A stretch of DNA of 64,000 bases, taken from Tillus elongatus (taxonomy: Eukaryota > Arthropoda > Insecta > Coleoptera > Cleridae). Numbering within the stretch: the first letter of the stretch is position 1; each line of letters begins with the position of its first letter. The notes under the pieces are model-generated. The model had not been told where the DNA came from, searched no databases, and was given only the letters and a program-made list of their open reading frames with translations. The stretch spans positions 8,797,926 to 8,861,925 of the forward strand of contig OZ023269.1 of assembly GCA_964006375.1 (NCBI GenBank). The letters are read 5' to 3'. Shown here in pieces: positions 1 through 13,000 of the stretch. A program made the position numbers and the translations under genes.

Positions 1-1925
1 TGCAAATTTTCATGAAATTTTTGTTGTGTCGTCGAAAAAGTTTTTGTAAAAAATTATATTTTTGTAGGTGGGTAAATAACTTAAAATGGTTAGCCAGGAA
101 AATCGGATCAGTTTTTTATTTGTTTAGTTTATTTTTATTAGCGAATTTTCTTGTACAAAATGTCATTTTAATAGCGAATTTTCTTATAAATGATTAATGA
201 ATTTTCTTTGAAGAAACATTTGAGAATTTTTGTATAAAAAATTATTCAATTGATGGAACATTTTGAAACGAAATTCGTGGAAAATAAGGTTTTAATGGAT
301 TTTCGTGAAAACGAATTATTTTATTTTTAATTTTAATTACAGATTAGGTATATAATTTGAGTTTTATGTATTATTTTACCAAAATTTTGTCAAAAAAATA
401 TTCATTGATGTCTGCTTTCATTAAAAAAAGACATATCTGCCATTAAAAGTATTTTTATGGAAATTTACTGCCATCACGCACTAGCTGCGTCCAGTTCCTC
501 GGTTTTGACCATTTAATTAATTTTAACTACTTCTCAGTCGTCCAAAACTTTTAACTACTAAAATACAACTCTACCATGCTTAAAATGTCAACAAATAAAA
601 TAAAACAAGTACCCTGCAGTTGTTTATTTGGTGACAGGAGAACGACTACATATACATTCATTAATAAAGGGATGCTTTGAAGCTAAGAACAATTTACAAA
701 TTACACTAGGTTGTTCACTCTAAAGTAACAGGCTAAATAAATAATTAACTAAGCGGTCTTGTTGAGAAAAATTCTGTGAATGCATCTGACTTGCTAATGA
801 AAGACTTGACACCCTTTACTTTTAGTAAAATGGAACAATGTGCACTGACGTTGTACTGCAATGCTTCTTCGTTAAGCCAACAAGTGCAGGACAATCTGCT
901 GCATATAAATCAATGTATTTAATTCATTTTGAGTAACGAACACAGTTAACTCATTTATACTAGCCAGTCTTTAATTGCATTTGTGCACTTGATATATTGA
1001 AATAAAGGTAAATTCATTAATGGGGTTTGGGACTCCTACCTGAGAACTAAGGAGACTTCCTTGTGTTAATATTTTTTCCCCGAGAGAACTAGATTGGAAT
1101 TTAATTCGGTTTCCATATGTTGAATACTTGAATACATTTTTCGGCATGTAATGGATTTTGTACAGTAGGTATAAATGCTTCAAATTTGCATAGCTCAATT
1201 TTCTATTAACCTATAAGGTTCATTGGCCAGGAAATCAGTTGTTTTGGAAACATTTTAAGTTTTTTTTTTCGAAAATTTTTGTACATTTTCAAAAAATAAA
1301 GTCATTTTGATGGAATATGGTAGATTATGTTTCGCCTATACAGGTTATACTGGTAAGCAAACTTGTTGCCTCTTTTCTTTAAAAAAAATGCTATTTAGGT
1401 ATAAGACGTAGTTAATAGAAGTTGCAGAGCTATGTATGTAGAATGCTTTGGAAAAGAGATATAGAGGATGTTCCATTTCAAAAAATCAAGTTATACCCGC
1501 TTGAATTTCCATATTTTGTCAGGCTATAAACGCACACCCTGTATAAAAAATAGATTTTCATTCTAATGATTTTTCAAGACACACTTACGAGCAATCTGTT
1601 GTCCAGAAGCATATTTTCTACATTTACACTTTACAAAGATACATCAAATTATAAAAAGAACTGCGATAATGGATATTTTTCGAAAATCGCTAATGTGTAG
1701 GGAATACTACATAAAGTGTATTCCAAAGTGGATGGCCATTCGGAAAATGGAAAAATATACAGGCTGTTGCATTTAAAATAACGAAGTTGGTGTCGACTTC
1801 CGGTATAACATGAACTGCTAGAGTAGTGCAACTATTTTAATCCGAACGAAAAAAATCGTATAATGGCCGAGTACAAATTTTGAGCTCTCAAATCGGATAA
1901 GAAGGTCATAAATTTTAATGAGCGC

Positions 1926-2298
1926 TTTTTTTTATCTCAACAACACACCACGAGAGCTTACAGCCTAAATACTATCGTACCGTGGGTGTCGACAAGGAGG
2001 AAAGAGGAAACAGGAAACTTGTTAATTCTGGACTTCAAGGTTTGAAGGTTCGGAGGAGAAGGAAAAACATGTACCGGCAAGGAATTCCACAACTTGGAAG
2101 TCCTCGCGACAAAAGAGCAGGCATAACAATATGTTCTATGCCTGGTGACCTGGACAGTAAAGGAGTGCATTCGCTCTGTTCCCCTGGTAGATATGTTGGG
2201 GGCAGCAGTTGGAGGAACTATGGAAGTGTGTGTGGAAGTGTCACCAACGGCACGGCGGTGGGCAAGGCATGACAGCCTTTGGGTGAGGGTAGGGTCAT
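1926..2298 (-). mobile_element. LINE-A copy 1, 3' end fragment
   Basis: Read on the minus strand, this matches the 3' terminal part of the 44863-47870 element: the downstream coding tail, the 'GGAATTCCTTGCCGG' segment, the 'GTAAGC(C)CTCGTGGTG' end and a short A tail (T-run at 1926-1933 on plus). It is truncated at about 2298, where a foldback sequence begins. The frame is broken and no RT motif is present. Confidence 0.8.
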
Positions 2299-2315
2299 TT
2301 CTGTATACTATACAT

Positions 2316-2473
2316 GGAGAAAAGTTAAGGGCAGGACCGCAAGGAGACAACCGCATACACGTGTTTCAAGCTTACTAGCTATCATCAGTACGGTATAGCC
2401 AGGTGATGATAGCTAATAAGCTTGAAACAGGTGTATGCGGTTGCCTCCTTACGGCCTTGCCCTTAACCTTTCT

Positions 2474-2475
<2 letters not shown>
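2316..2475. repeat. Foldback (large inverted repeat) element
   Basis: Two 72-bp arms, 2316-2387 and 2404-2475, are inverted copies with about seven mismatches around a 16-bp spacer (2388-2403). The arms include AAGCTTACTAGCTATCATCA on the left and its partner on the right. It abuts the truncated LINE-A copy on the left and a (TA)n array on the right. It encodes nothing and could be a small foldback transposon or an inverted duplication made during repair. Confidence 0.85.

Positions 2476-2476
<1 letters not shown>

Positions 2477-2553
<77 letters not shown>
2477..2553. repeat. (TA)n array 1
   Basis: Pure TA dinucleotide array of about 77 bp directly after the foldback arm and before the 'CACACCAATAACTTAAAAAATA' type repeat module, which also follows the array at 27810. 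Confidence 0.97.
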
Positions 2554-2556
<3 letters not shown>

Positions 2557-2819
2557 ACCAATAACTTAAAAAATAAAAGGCCGATTATGCTAAAATTTTT
2601 CAGGTAAATTCTTTTTGAAAGTGGCTTGAACAATTTCGTTAGCCAGGAAAATCGGACCAGTTTTTCCGGGAAAATTTTAGGTTTTCTTCTGGAAAAAATA
2701 ATATCTCCGGAAATAATAAAGCTATGGCAATCACATTTGGCAAGCTGATTTACGTTGTAAAAACCAAACTATGCACCAAAATTTAGGTCCTTATGTTGAA
2801 AGAAAAAAAGTTATAGGCA

Positions 2820-3450
2820 CTTAATGAAGCAAAATTTTAGTGCCACTAAAAGTCAGAGAAGATGCAATACCAAAATATTGTATGCGTTAAACAAAATCTA
2901 TTAATATTACAGACAACGTTTTTTTTTCATCGCGCAAAAAGTTCAAGAAGTACCAGAAAAATTACTTTAAGAGTTTTATAATTTTACTCCCGTAAATGTC
3001 AAACTGGAGATTTGAAACGTGTAACTAATGCGGTTTATGAATGGAGAATAGTGCATAAAATGTGTATTAGACTGTTCTGGATTCATGCTACTCTTCTCAT
3101 TTGTTAAAATTACTGCAAAATCTGCCTCTAAAGACCTTACATATTACAAATAAATAACTTAAGACCATTATCGATAATTCTTCATTGCAGTTTGCCAGAA
3201 GCCTCACGTGTTGTAATGGTTAGGATGCCTGTCTGATAAGCGAAGGAACGTGGATTTAAATCTCACCGTTGGCTGAGTTTCCCTTTTAACTTTTTTTTTA
3301 CTTTCTTTCGTCTTTGATTCCATTTTAACGTTATCTGATCAGATGGTGTAATTCCAATATATTTTTAGCGACTTTTTGTTGAAAATAAAAGACAAACACT
3401 TTTAGGACTTTTAGCTCAAGTTTAATAGTAGCTGCTGTTGCCCTTAGTTG
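2820..3450 (+). repeat. 620-bp dispersed repeat with tRNA-like insert, copy 1
   Basis: Collinear with 20865-21490. Shared landmarks are 'GTGCCACTAAAAGTCAGAGAA', 'AATACCAAAATATT', 'AACGTTATCTGATCA' and 'GCGACTTTTTGTTGAAAAT'. At 3205-3275 lies a tRNA-like stretch with an A-box-like TGTAATGGTTAGGATG and a weak B-box-like GGATTTAAATCTC, followed by poly-pyrimidine. It could be a tRNA-headed SINE nested in an older repeat, or one element with an internal pol III promoter. Confidence 0.65.
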
Positions 3451-3654
3451 GTAAAACCGTGCCCCAGTTAACATAGACGTAGAGATTTGTGACATGAGAA
3501 AAGGTTATTTTCTTTTCTACAACCGGATTCATTTTCACAGCATCCACAGGCAAAAGAATTTTCTCTGTGAAGCTACAGAAAAAGTATCATGTTCTGTATT
3601 TAGATCAGATTTTGAATATTTTTTTTATTTAGTTTATTTATATTTCTATTAGTT

Positions 3655-4015
3655 GTGTTTGTGTGTGTTTTGTTTCTTTAACATCGGCCTATTTCCGCGA
3701 CTATGGCCAATCACCGACGCCAGGGAGCAGTTTCACCTCACTATCCTGGAAATTTTGCCGAACCCCTGCCTTTCTGTAAGGAGGGTAGGGATCCTTAACG
3801 TGCCCAACATCACATGGACATGGAACCGACGGCTTTACGCCCCCTCCGAAGGGCGGAACGTGCAGACATTCAACTTGCTCAAATACAATGCCAGAACCTC
3901 TGCTGATGTTAATGTTACAGTTTGTACTGAAAAAGTGAAAGGAGTACTCTGGGATCGAACCCAGTACCCTTCGGTTCAGAGGCACACGTTCTTACCCCTA
4001 AACCACCGAGGTTCA
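3655..4015 (-). mobile_element. tRNA-derived SINE, copy 1 (with target-site duplication)
   Basis: On the minus strand the head reads CCTCGGTGGTTTAGGGGTAA (A box) and about 40 bases later GGGTTCGATCCCAG (B box), typical of an RNA polymerase III tRNA-type promoter. A conserved body follows, then an AC-rich tail (GTGT run at 3655-3672 on plus). Flanking repeats TTCTATTAGTT (3644-3654) and TTCCTATTAGTT (4016-4027) look like a target-site duplication. Such elements are mobilised in trans by a LINE. Plus-strand open frames across it are incidental. Confidence 0.85.
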
Positions 4016-5333
4016 TTCCTATTAGTTAATTTTCTCGTACTAAATGTTGCTTTAATAGCGAATTTTCTTATCAATGCATTTAATGAATTTTCTTTGAAAA
4101 AAAGTTTGTTGCGAACTTGTGTATGGAGATTATTCAATTGATGGAAGATTTTTTAAACGAAATTCCACGAAAATAAGATTTTAATGGATTTTCAAGCAAA
4201 CAAATTATTTTATTTTCAATTCTAATTACAGATTAGATATATAATTTGAATTTCATGCATTCTTTTTGTAAAATTTTGTATAAAAAGATATTTAGCTAGT
4301 TTTCGCAGAAATTTTTTGTGCTTCGTATAAATAATTTTTAAGATGTTTTTGTGAAATTTTGGTAATTAATGATAAATATTTAATAAGTTATTATAAAAAA
4401 ATGTTTACGGATTTTCTTGAAAAATTGTTTGCAAATTTTCATGACATTTTTGTTGTCATCGAAAAAGTTTTTGTGAAAAATTATGTTTTGGTAGGTGGGT
4501 AAATAACTTTAAATGGTTGGTTGGCCAGGAAAATCGTACCAGTTTTTTTAGTGAATTTTCTTTTAAAAAATCACTGATGAGGATATCCCGTCTTTAGAAT
4601 TTTGAAAAAATTTCCCCAAATGGGTGCGAACCAGGCCCCCTAGAACCCAGAACAAGGGTCAGTTTCAAGTTTTATATATATAAAATATGATACATTGTTT
4701 CTACTATATAGGTTATACCGGTAACCAGATTGATGCCTGTTTGCATTAGAGAGACATATTTACTAGTAAAAACATTTTTATGAAAATTAACTTCCATAAC
4801 GCACTTGCTGCGTCCATACTTTTAATTACTCTTTTTTATAGAATTCAATAAGTTGTATAAGCATTGCCGTAAACCTTCAAATTAGGTTTGAAATGTAGCG
4901 GTAAAATTGATAAATCGCAAGTAGTTTCATCTCTATCATGGTAATGTAGTGTTTTCAGTGTGCCCAATTCAGACCAAAATAAAACGCTTTGGGAACGTCT
5001 TTTTGCCTCTTCTCACGGTGGATCTCAATTATTTCCTTAAGATGTCTCTCAGTCGATCACTGACAGAATAGGTGGGTTATTAAAAAATAATCTCTATTAG
5101 CAGCTTGCAACACCTGTGAATGCATATGAATCACATTATGTTGATAATAATCGAATTTTTTAGTAATTGTCAAATTACCAAAACATTTTATCTAAGTAGA
5201 TTTTTCTTATGTAAAAAAAGTTTTCTGTTACTGTGTACTGCTCAAAGGAGTCGCTTTGTTTTCTAAGTGTGAACAAACCATTACCTAATCTCTTAGCGTG
5301 TAAAGTTTGAATATCAGTGTTCTTATTTCACAG
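4016..5333. other. AT-rich intronic repeat remnants, no gene seen
   Basis: It contains pieces of the composite AT-rich repeat ('CCAGGAAAATCG', 'GGGTGCGAACCAGGCCCCCTAGAACCC') and the right half of an ACGCAG-type MITE ending at about 4815 (CATAACGCACTTGCTGCGTCC). No upstream exon of the peptidase gene was recognised. Confidence 0.6.
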
Positions 5334-5594
5334 CATCCCGAGTTTTAATGGCAATGGACCGTGAGGCAGAACCCTGTGAAGATTTCTACCAATATGCTTG
5401 CGGAGGTTGGATGAAGGCTAATCCCATTCCAGACTGGACAGCCACGTGGGATAGATTAGCTTTGTTGAGGGAGTCCCTTATGCTGGATATGCGACAATTA
5501 CTGGAGAAAGGAGACGACACCGACAATGGACTTAGCGGGGAGCCGCAAGGAGTTCGGAAAGCCCGAACTCTTTACAGGACTTGCATGGATACCG
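5334..5594 (+). CDS. Neprilysin-like M13 peptidase, internal exon (a)
   Basis: M13 zinc metallopeptidases (neprilysin / endothelin-converting-enzyme family) are usually type II membrane proteins that cleave small peptides outside the cell. This exon encodes the start of the ectodomain: a partial codon, then SRVLMAMD and the family hallmark PCEDFYQYACGGW, followed by NPIPDW and a helical stretch ending RTLYRTCMDT. The acceptor is a pyrimidine tract ending TTTCACAG at 5333 and the donor is GTGAGT at 5595. The first two bases complete a split codon and the last base opens the next one, which matches the exon at 41746. The ATG codons at 5348 and 5354 are internal residues, not a start. The transmembrane start must lie upstream; I found no convincing exon for it in 1-5333. 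The frame is open and codon use looks constrained, unlike the surrounding repeats. Confidence 0.93.
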
Positions 5595-5907
5595 GTGAGT
5601 TATATTTACCCTATTATAAATAACGATAATTCGATTTTATATTAGAATAACTTAAATATATTCACATAATATATTTAGGATAAAATACCCAATGTTTTCG
5701 TTGGAGTTTATTAGTTTTCAACTTTTAAAACAAAATTATTTTTAAGGTATACAGTATACATACGTCTACAGAGTGTCCGCATGTCCGTTGCTTTAGTGGG
5801 GGTCGCTCGGTTATGCGTACAGAAAGAAGGTTGCGGTTTTCACAATGCCGTTTTACCCATGTAGTAACATAATATTGGGCCTTTATTGGTTCAATATTTC
5901 CAATTCC

Positions 5908-6075
5908 AAGCCAATATTGCATTAATACTTTTTTTCGATATATAATAAATATTGAAATCACTATATCACTGTCTCGCTCAATGCGGTAGAATGCCATGAC
6001 ACAGCAAAAATATAAAGCCAATATTGCATTAACATTGTTTTTCAATATATATTAAATATTAAATTCATTATATAT
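5908..6075 (+). repeat. Local direct duplication (107-bp offset)
   Basis: The segment starting AAGCCAATATTGCATTAA at 5908 recurs at 6015 with scattered substitutions, both followed by a poly-T stretch, a CGATATATAATAAATATT-like run and CACTATAT. This looks like an old tandem duplication inside the intron. Confidence 0.7.
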
Positions 6076-6567
6076 TACACAAGTACTTTTTCTTCAAGTA
6101 CCTACATAATATCTAGTAGGTCGCTAGAAGTTTGATGACAGATTACCAAAACATGCAGTCAATTAGATGAATTTTACGTGCTTGAAGGATTACTAATACT
6201 TCTTAAATATTATATAACTATTTAAACTTCTACACCAATTAATGCAATTGTGTAGTTCCAGTTAACGTTTCCATACTACGGATTTATTAGGAACGCGTCT
6301 CCCCGTGACCAACAGGTCCTGCGCAGTGCTGTTATAGTATAATGAAAAAGTTAGGTTATGTGTATGTGCATATGCCTAATACCACCAAGCAAAACATGAT
6401 TTTGTGTGTGTGTGTAATATACCTATAGGTGCTAGTGAAAAATGTAAGTACATAATCATAATAACTATTATAATGAACATGCTTTTGCTTTTCTCTTTTG
6501 TTTGCTTCAATTTCCTGTGCTAATGTCATTTCCAAATTACAACACCAATTTGTGGTCATGTCATTTG

Positions 6568-6571
<4 letters not shown>

Positions 6572-6645
<74 letters not shown>
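6572..6645. repeat. (TA)n array 2
   Basis: About 74 bp of pure AT dinucleotide, immediately left of the transposase fragment that begins near 6650. Confidence 0.97.
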
Positions 6646-6649
<4 letters not shown>

Positions 6650-6650
<1 letters not shown>

Positions 6651-7327
6651 ACGGGAGTTTTTGAACAGAGAGTCTCCAGGACAATGGATTGGACGTAGAG
6701 GTGCTATTGAGTGGTCCCCTAGATCACCGGATTTAACTCCTTTAGACTTCTTTCTATAGGGCCATTTAAAGAATAGAATTTACGCAACAGAACCGGAGTC
6801 TCTGGAAGAATTACGACGGCGCATTGTTGAAGAATGCCGTCTAACAAGTCCACAAATGCTCCAAAATGGCAGAGCTCGTTTTGAACAAAGTTTGTACTTT
6901 TGTATGGAAGCTTGTGGTCAACAATTTGAACACTTACTTAATTGAATAAACACTTTTGAACGCTTGGTTTTGTTTTTTAGTTTTTTTAACGAAAAATTGA
7001 CTAATTAGTGCATTTCTTATCACAATGAATGAAATACGTTGTCGCAACTCCAACTGTGAATAATTTTTAAACTAGTTCATAAAACTTCCAAAAAAATTAT
7101 TCTGCTGAATTCAAAAAGAAAGAGCTTTCAAATGATGTAACACTCGACCCATGTTCCCTATTTAAAATATAAGGGTTGTTATCACCACCCTTAAGGAGTT
7201 GATGTGACAAAGTTGAGTTTTATCTCAAAACAGGTCCCCCTCAATATTAAAATTGACGTGTTTCAGCGTTTCTTAAAAAAAAATTCTCTGGACGCAAATC
7301 CGTCTGTTTCGTTTTCAAAGCGCCAGC

Positions 7328-7330
<3 letters not shown>
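6650..7330 (+). pseudogene. DD41D mariner-like element, 3' half (family of 49579-51454)
   Basis: Translating plus gives the C-terminal third of a Tc1/mariner-type transposase: QWIGRRGAIEWSPRSPDLTP, then LDFFL with an in-frame stop, then GHLKNRIYATEPESLEELRR, ending QQFEHLLN before a stop near 6944. The DDE third Asp (TPLD) is present; the first two are missing. After the ORF a long terminal inverted repeat runs to GCGCCAGCCTG at 7330, directly against a (TA)n array, consistent with TA target choice. The 5' half is replaced by another (TA)n array. Confidence 0.85.

Positions 7331-7404
<74 letters not shown>
7331..7404. repeat. (TA)n array 3
   Basis: Directly abuts the terminal CCTG of the DD41D-type inverted repeat at 7330. 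Confidence 0.97.
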
Positions 7405-7405
<1 letters not shown>

Positions 7406-7794
7406 CATATTTTATGTATAAAATTGAATATTCCGTAATTCCTATCCATACTATACATACAAAAGTACATAATCTAATTACAAAGAAACAAATAACCGAG
7501 TAGGCTCAAATATTTATTCCATATTACACCAATATAATAGCTATGACTTGAATCCAACTGCGAATATTCAACATATATTGCACTAATATTATTGTTAGTA
7601 CCTATCTAAAATGAGAGATGTTTTCCACTTCTGTGTCAAATTATTACACTTTTATCGACACACATTCTTCGTTTCGCCCTATAATGAACTATGACTATTA
7701 TGTATATACATATCTACCAATTTTACTTCATCAACATAAGCAAATTCAAATACGGATTCTAGGGTGCCTGGTTTGCATTTATTTGAAGAAATCT

Positions 7795-8385
7795 TTTTAA
7801 AATTCAAAAGTCACGGCCTCCTCATTAACGATCTTTTTTACGAAAATTGGCTAAAAATTATAGACCGTTAAACCATAAACTTAACTAAAGCTACTGTCAA
7901 AGCTTCAGCTAAGTGGTTTACTTGAAATGAATTTTCTGGAAAGATTTTAGTAAAGTGAAGGCCAATGACGGTTGAAGCTGAAATTTAAGAGTTTGTAGAA
8001 CACTTTTCTTGCGACATTTTTTTTACGTAACCCGTATTCGTTTCAGTTTCTTTGCCTCAGTGTTGCCAATTTTCAAGTTTCGAATCGCGAATTTGACGTT
8101 GTGAGGAAAACCCCAAACCCAAATAACTCTTTTGTCTTTTAACTTACGGAGCTAAAATTTGGTATATGAGCCGCTTCTGATAATACACATGCGCCTTCCA
8201 TATTTGGTTGCCATCACTGTGTTATTTCTGGAGTTATAAAAATTTTCTGTAAGAAAAGACAAAGTTTTTCGGGAAAACCTGGACCGATGTTCCTGGCTAA
8301 CAAACTTACCCCAGCCACTTGGAAAAGGAATGTTCTTACCAAATTTGATCAAAATCGCCCTGTTATTTTTTTTAATTTTCGGTGT
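7795..8385. repeat. Composite AT-rich repeat modules
   Basis: Contains the recurrent modules 'AATTCAAAAGTCACGGCCTCC', 'AAAAATTATAGACCGTT', 'TTTCTTTGCCTCAGTGTTGCC' and 'TCCTGGCTAACAAACTTACC', which also occur in the same order at 26420-27150 and 29650-30230 and inverted at 40390-40760. Non-coding; origin unknown. Confidence 0.7.
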
Positions 8386-8582
<197 letters not shown>

Positions 8583-8869
8583 AGTACCCCATCATTAATT
8601 TGTGAATTTGAAAAATCCTTATGACGCGACATTTTAACGCAAATAACAAGAATTGTTTAATGTCAGTCGATTTTGACAAGTTGTTGTAAATAAGTTCCTA
8701 GTCACTGCCATAACATACTTAGCAACAAAGAAAATACAGATTTTTGGTTTTCATTAAAAAAAGTACGTTTGTTTCGAAAACGGTCAACTTTTTGAGGAGA
8801 AGTATACCTTTTTTGTGTGAAACTAATGGGCTTTCTCTATTTTTGTTCGATAATGTGCATACAGAGTGG

Positions 8870-9272
<403 letters not shown>

Positions 9273-9443
9273 TTGTGATATCATAGTTATTGAAATATGT
9301 TCGTCGTTAATTCATTCTCAGGATAGTAAATACAAACAAATAATATTAAAAAGAATTTTGGTGGATGTAAGAGGAATTATACCCGGTTAATAAATTTGTT
9401 GAGGTAGAGTCTGTTTCTAGACGACAAGTAACAATAATGTAAA

Positions 9444-9548
<105 letters not shown>

Positions 9549-9660
9549 GAAACTGACCCCGGTTATGTGCTCTAGGGGGCCTAGTTCGCGCTCATTTGAA
9601 GACATATTTTCAAAAGTAAAAAGTCGCGATCTCCTCATTAGTAATTTTTTTAATTCACTA

Positions 9661-10015
9661 TGTGTGTGTGTGTGTGTTATATTATTTATTTGAACGTCGG
9701 TCTATTTCCGCGATTATGGCCAATCAGCGACGCCAGGGTGCAGATTTACCTGGAAATTTTACTGAACATCTGTCTTTCTGTAAGGAGGGCAGGGATCTTT
9801 AACGTGCCCAACATCGTAGGGACACGTTCCACGGCTTTACGCCCCTCCCGAAGGGCGGAATGTGCAGACATTCAACTTGCTCAAATACAATGCCAGAATC
9901 TCGGTTGATATTAATCTTACAGTATGTGAAAAAGTGAAAGGAGAACCCTGGGATCGAACCCAGTACCTTTTGGTTCAGAGGCAGACGTTCTTACCACAGA
10001 ACCACCGAGGCCATA
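9661..10015 (-). mobile_element. tRNA-derived SINE, copy 2 (with target-site duplication)
   Basis: Same family and orientation as 3655-4015. The minus-strand head CCTCGGTGGTTCTGTGGTAA and B box GGGTTCGATCCCAG are near consensus, and the GT-rich tail is at 9661-9676. The target-site duplication AATTCACTA is perfect, at 9652-9660 and 10019-10027, so the insertion is clean. The body has small deletions relative to the copy at 19904. Confidence 0.88.
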
Positions 10016-10029
10016 AAAAATTCACTAAA

Positions 10030-13000
10030 CATAATATCTGGCGCGTTCACGGAACAGTACATAATAATAAACTTTGTTGAGCCATTAATAAATCGTGTAG
10101 AAACATTATAGTAACGACTGGAAGATTTTTCATGGAATTATCCTAATTAATCCTATGTGGGTTAGACGAGTGCTGGTGTTTTCAGAAATAACAACGTATA
10201 AATGATCAAGGGAACCCATTCCAGAGATTGCGTGCATAAGGTGAAATAGAAATGAGCGACATCGTGCGTTTTGTAGACCTTTCCACCGCGAAAGTGCGAG
10301 AGTGTCTGTCATCTACGCCTCTTCTTCCACTTCCCACTACTCCAGTGGCGGCTTTCTACATGAAACTAATGAGTCGAAAACACAACTCATCCTTTTGCGC
10401 TTATATGTGGTAAAATAATGGACCTACAAAAGTTATATAAAGAAAAAGGTTTTTGAAGTTGTCGCAAATATTTTGTTGCTCAAACTAATTCTACTGTATC
10501 CAGTGATACTAAGTATGGACGCAGCAAATGTGTTACGGTTGCTAATGTAACTAAATATTTTCAAAAGTCCACATGCAATTTTCAATTAATCAAAAACTTG
10601 GTTTTGGTAGATGTGTAACGAGTGCGTTTTTATTCAGCATCGTTATTGCTTTGATGACGTAAAGAAAACCCCCAGGAAGCCTGAATAATAGCAGGTAACC
10701 TTATCTCTGGAAAGCAATTTAAATTTTGGTTTCAAAATTATTTATTGAAGACTGACTAATATCTTTACCTATCCTAATGTCCGTACTGTGTTCCCTTTTA
10801 TGCACGTTAAAATTCAAATATCGAAACACAAAATATTTTTATTAAGGAAATGACGCCGTATTGTTCTGGAAATTTCCAGTAAGTCCCAGAATGATCTCAT
10901 CTTGACCTCGGCGACGGCGGTTGGAGATTTGGACCGTGCTTATTATTGCAGTATTAAGGGGGGTTCGAACGGTGGACTGCTTCCATTGTAGTATAGAAGG
11001 GGAGTTCGAACGCTATATGTCTTTCTCAGACACATAGGCCTAAATGAGAATCAAGTTTTTAACGCTCGAGGGGCAGAGAGGGGTGAAGATCAAGAAGATC
11101 GTGCGCTGATTGCTTGCTAAGAGGAGAGTCTCTTCTGGGCAGGCGAACTGTTAACATCGTTGAAATTAGCGGGGCGCTTCAATATCTTACCTTTTACCGT
11201 TAATATCGCATAATATAGTTATCGGTGGGTGCTATAAGTGTTTTGATCTCGTCTTAAGTGAAAATTAATAATCCGTGTTGAAGTAAACTTGAGTTAAACG
11301 GTCAGCCTTTGTTTTCCGCTATAGTGAAGTCTCTAATGCAGTCTCAAGCGCTTATGTAAAGTTTCCTATCTCAAAGTAAGTCAGCTTTCAAATTCCGTAT
11401 ACCTCCAGGTAGATTTTTGGCCGTAAGAATTTCAATTAAATCACCTGCCGTGATGTCATCGCAACAGCTGTCTGTTTAGACTGCAGGTCTACCTATCCCG
11501 TCTAGCCATAGAATGGTATGTAACAACTTGTCTGGTTATAACCCATTAAAATACCTTTCAAACTTCCCGACTTTTCCGCTGGTAAGAGATTAAGAGCCTG
11601 TGGCGGGCACTGATAGTTGGCGTCTACCTGTGTAATGCCTGTAACCAACCAACAGGTGAATGTGGAGTATTGAACTCCCACATACAGTCCAGCTCTGGTG
11701 AGTCTTTTGAGTTTTATCTGTGTGTGATTTGCAATTTGAACTTCGATTCAGCGTAACTAAATTAAGCTTTGTATCAGTGAGATTGTGGCTTTTATGTAAC
11801 TGTAATTGTATCTGTTTCTAAATATTAATTCTTAAATAAGTCTGTCACCTTTGAGTCTGAAATTATAATTTTGTTATTGTTGTAATTGTTATTGAGAAAC
11901 ACGGTTAGATTAGGTTAACTAAAACAAAATCATACTGGCGATTAATAAGGAAAAATAACTGCTATATTTATAATTTGGCACATACTTTACTTTTCTAAAT
12001 ATGAATTAAGTTTCCTTCTTGAAACCTTCTGTATAACTTTAATGAAATTTGTAACACAAGTTTCTTTTAAAGAGTCTTTCACTATCTACAGATATAGCAA
12101 AATTTTGCTCTTTAGCTTTATAGAAAATTGAGCTTTGAGCATTTTTCTCAAAAGGAGTTAGAACGCAAATTTTTTTTGATAATAGAGAGATATCGATGGT
12201 AACACTTTCAAAAGAATTCTTAAAATGTGCGCGTGCTAGGACCTCTAAAATTGATCTTCAAGATCTGTGTAAGTTTAAAGTATTAACTTTACTAATATGG
12301 CGCATAATAATAATGTACAATTCTTATGAAAATTCGCTACTATAACGCACTTGCTTCGTCCCGAAATTTTTTCTGTTACTTTTAGATAGAGATCTAGATA
12401 CCAATTAATTTAAACTAACGTAAACGTGTACCTAATAGTACAAACAAGTTATAAAAAAAACCTACCGTTTTACGTTTCCTGTACTAAAAATATTAATATC
12501 CGCCACTGCAGTTCGCTGCTTCCACTTGTTTTCGCTGTTTGCTCTTTCACCTCCATCAGCAGATGAGAACTGCAATCAGACTGGAAGATAGCAGAAAGAT
12601 CTTAAGAATATAATAAATTTTTTCTGTATCCTGAATGTTCAACTTGTGATATATAGATGAAATTTTGCAAGGGCTTTCGAAGTAACAGCTGAAATGGTTA
12701 CCCGTAAGCGTGAGTATGAACTGTTGTTGCGTAGTCAACTCACGTGGCCTAAGGAAATATTCTACAGTCGGCTAGTGGGATTGCGGGAAGTTGGAACTCA
12801 GGCCTCGGAGCACCATTGCCACTATGGCATCAATCATCACTGTAGATCCTGTCATTTGTCATGGGATACGCCCTGTCGCAAACACTCTATTCCCGAATAT
12901 TTTATTGTTAATCTGATATATTTTGCCTGTCTCATTTCAGATTTACCACATTTGCGTTTATTGAATTTTCAATATCTTTAGCCATAATCAATAAACTAAT

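Noticed and set aside
3200..3290. Functional tRNA gene
   Set aside because: Has A/B-box-like words but no complete cloverleaf, and it lies within a dispersed repeat.
3653..4141. 162-codon plus-strand frame, repeated at 9660 and 19906
   Set aside because: It is the antisense of the tRNA-derived SINE; the repeated 'protein' is a by-product of the element.
12694..12981. 95-codon plus-strand frame rich in His and Cys
   Set aside because: No spacing that fits a known zinc finger and no relatives recognised.
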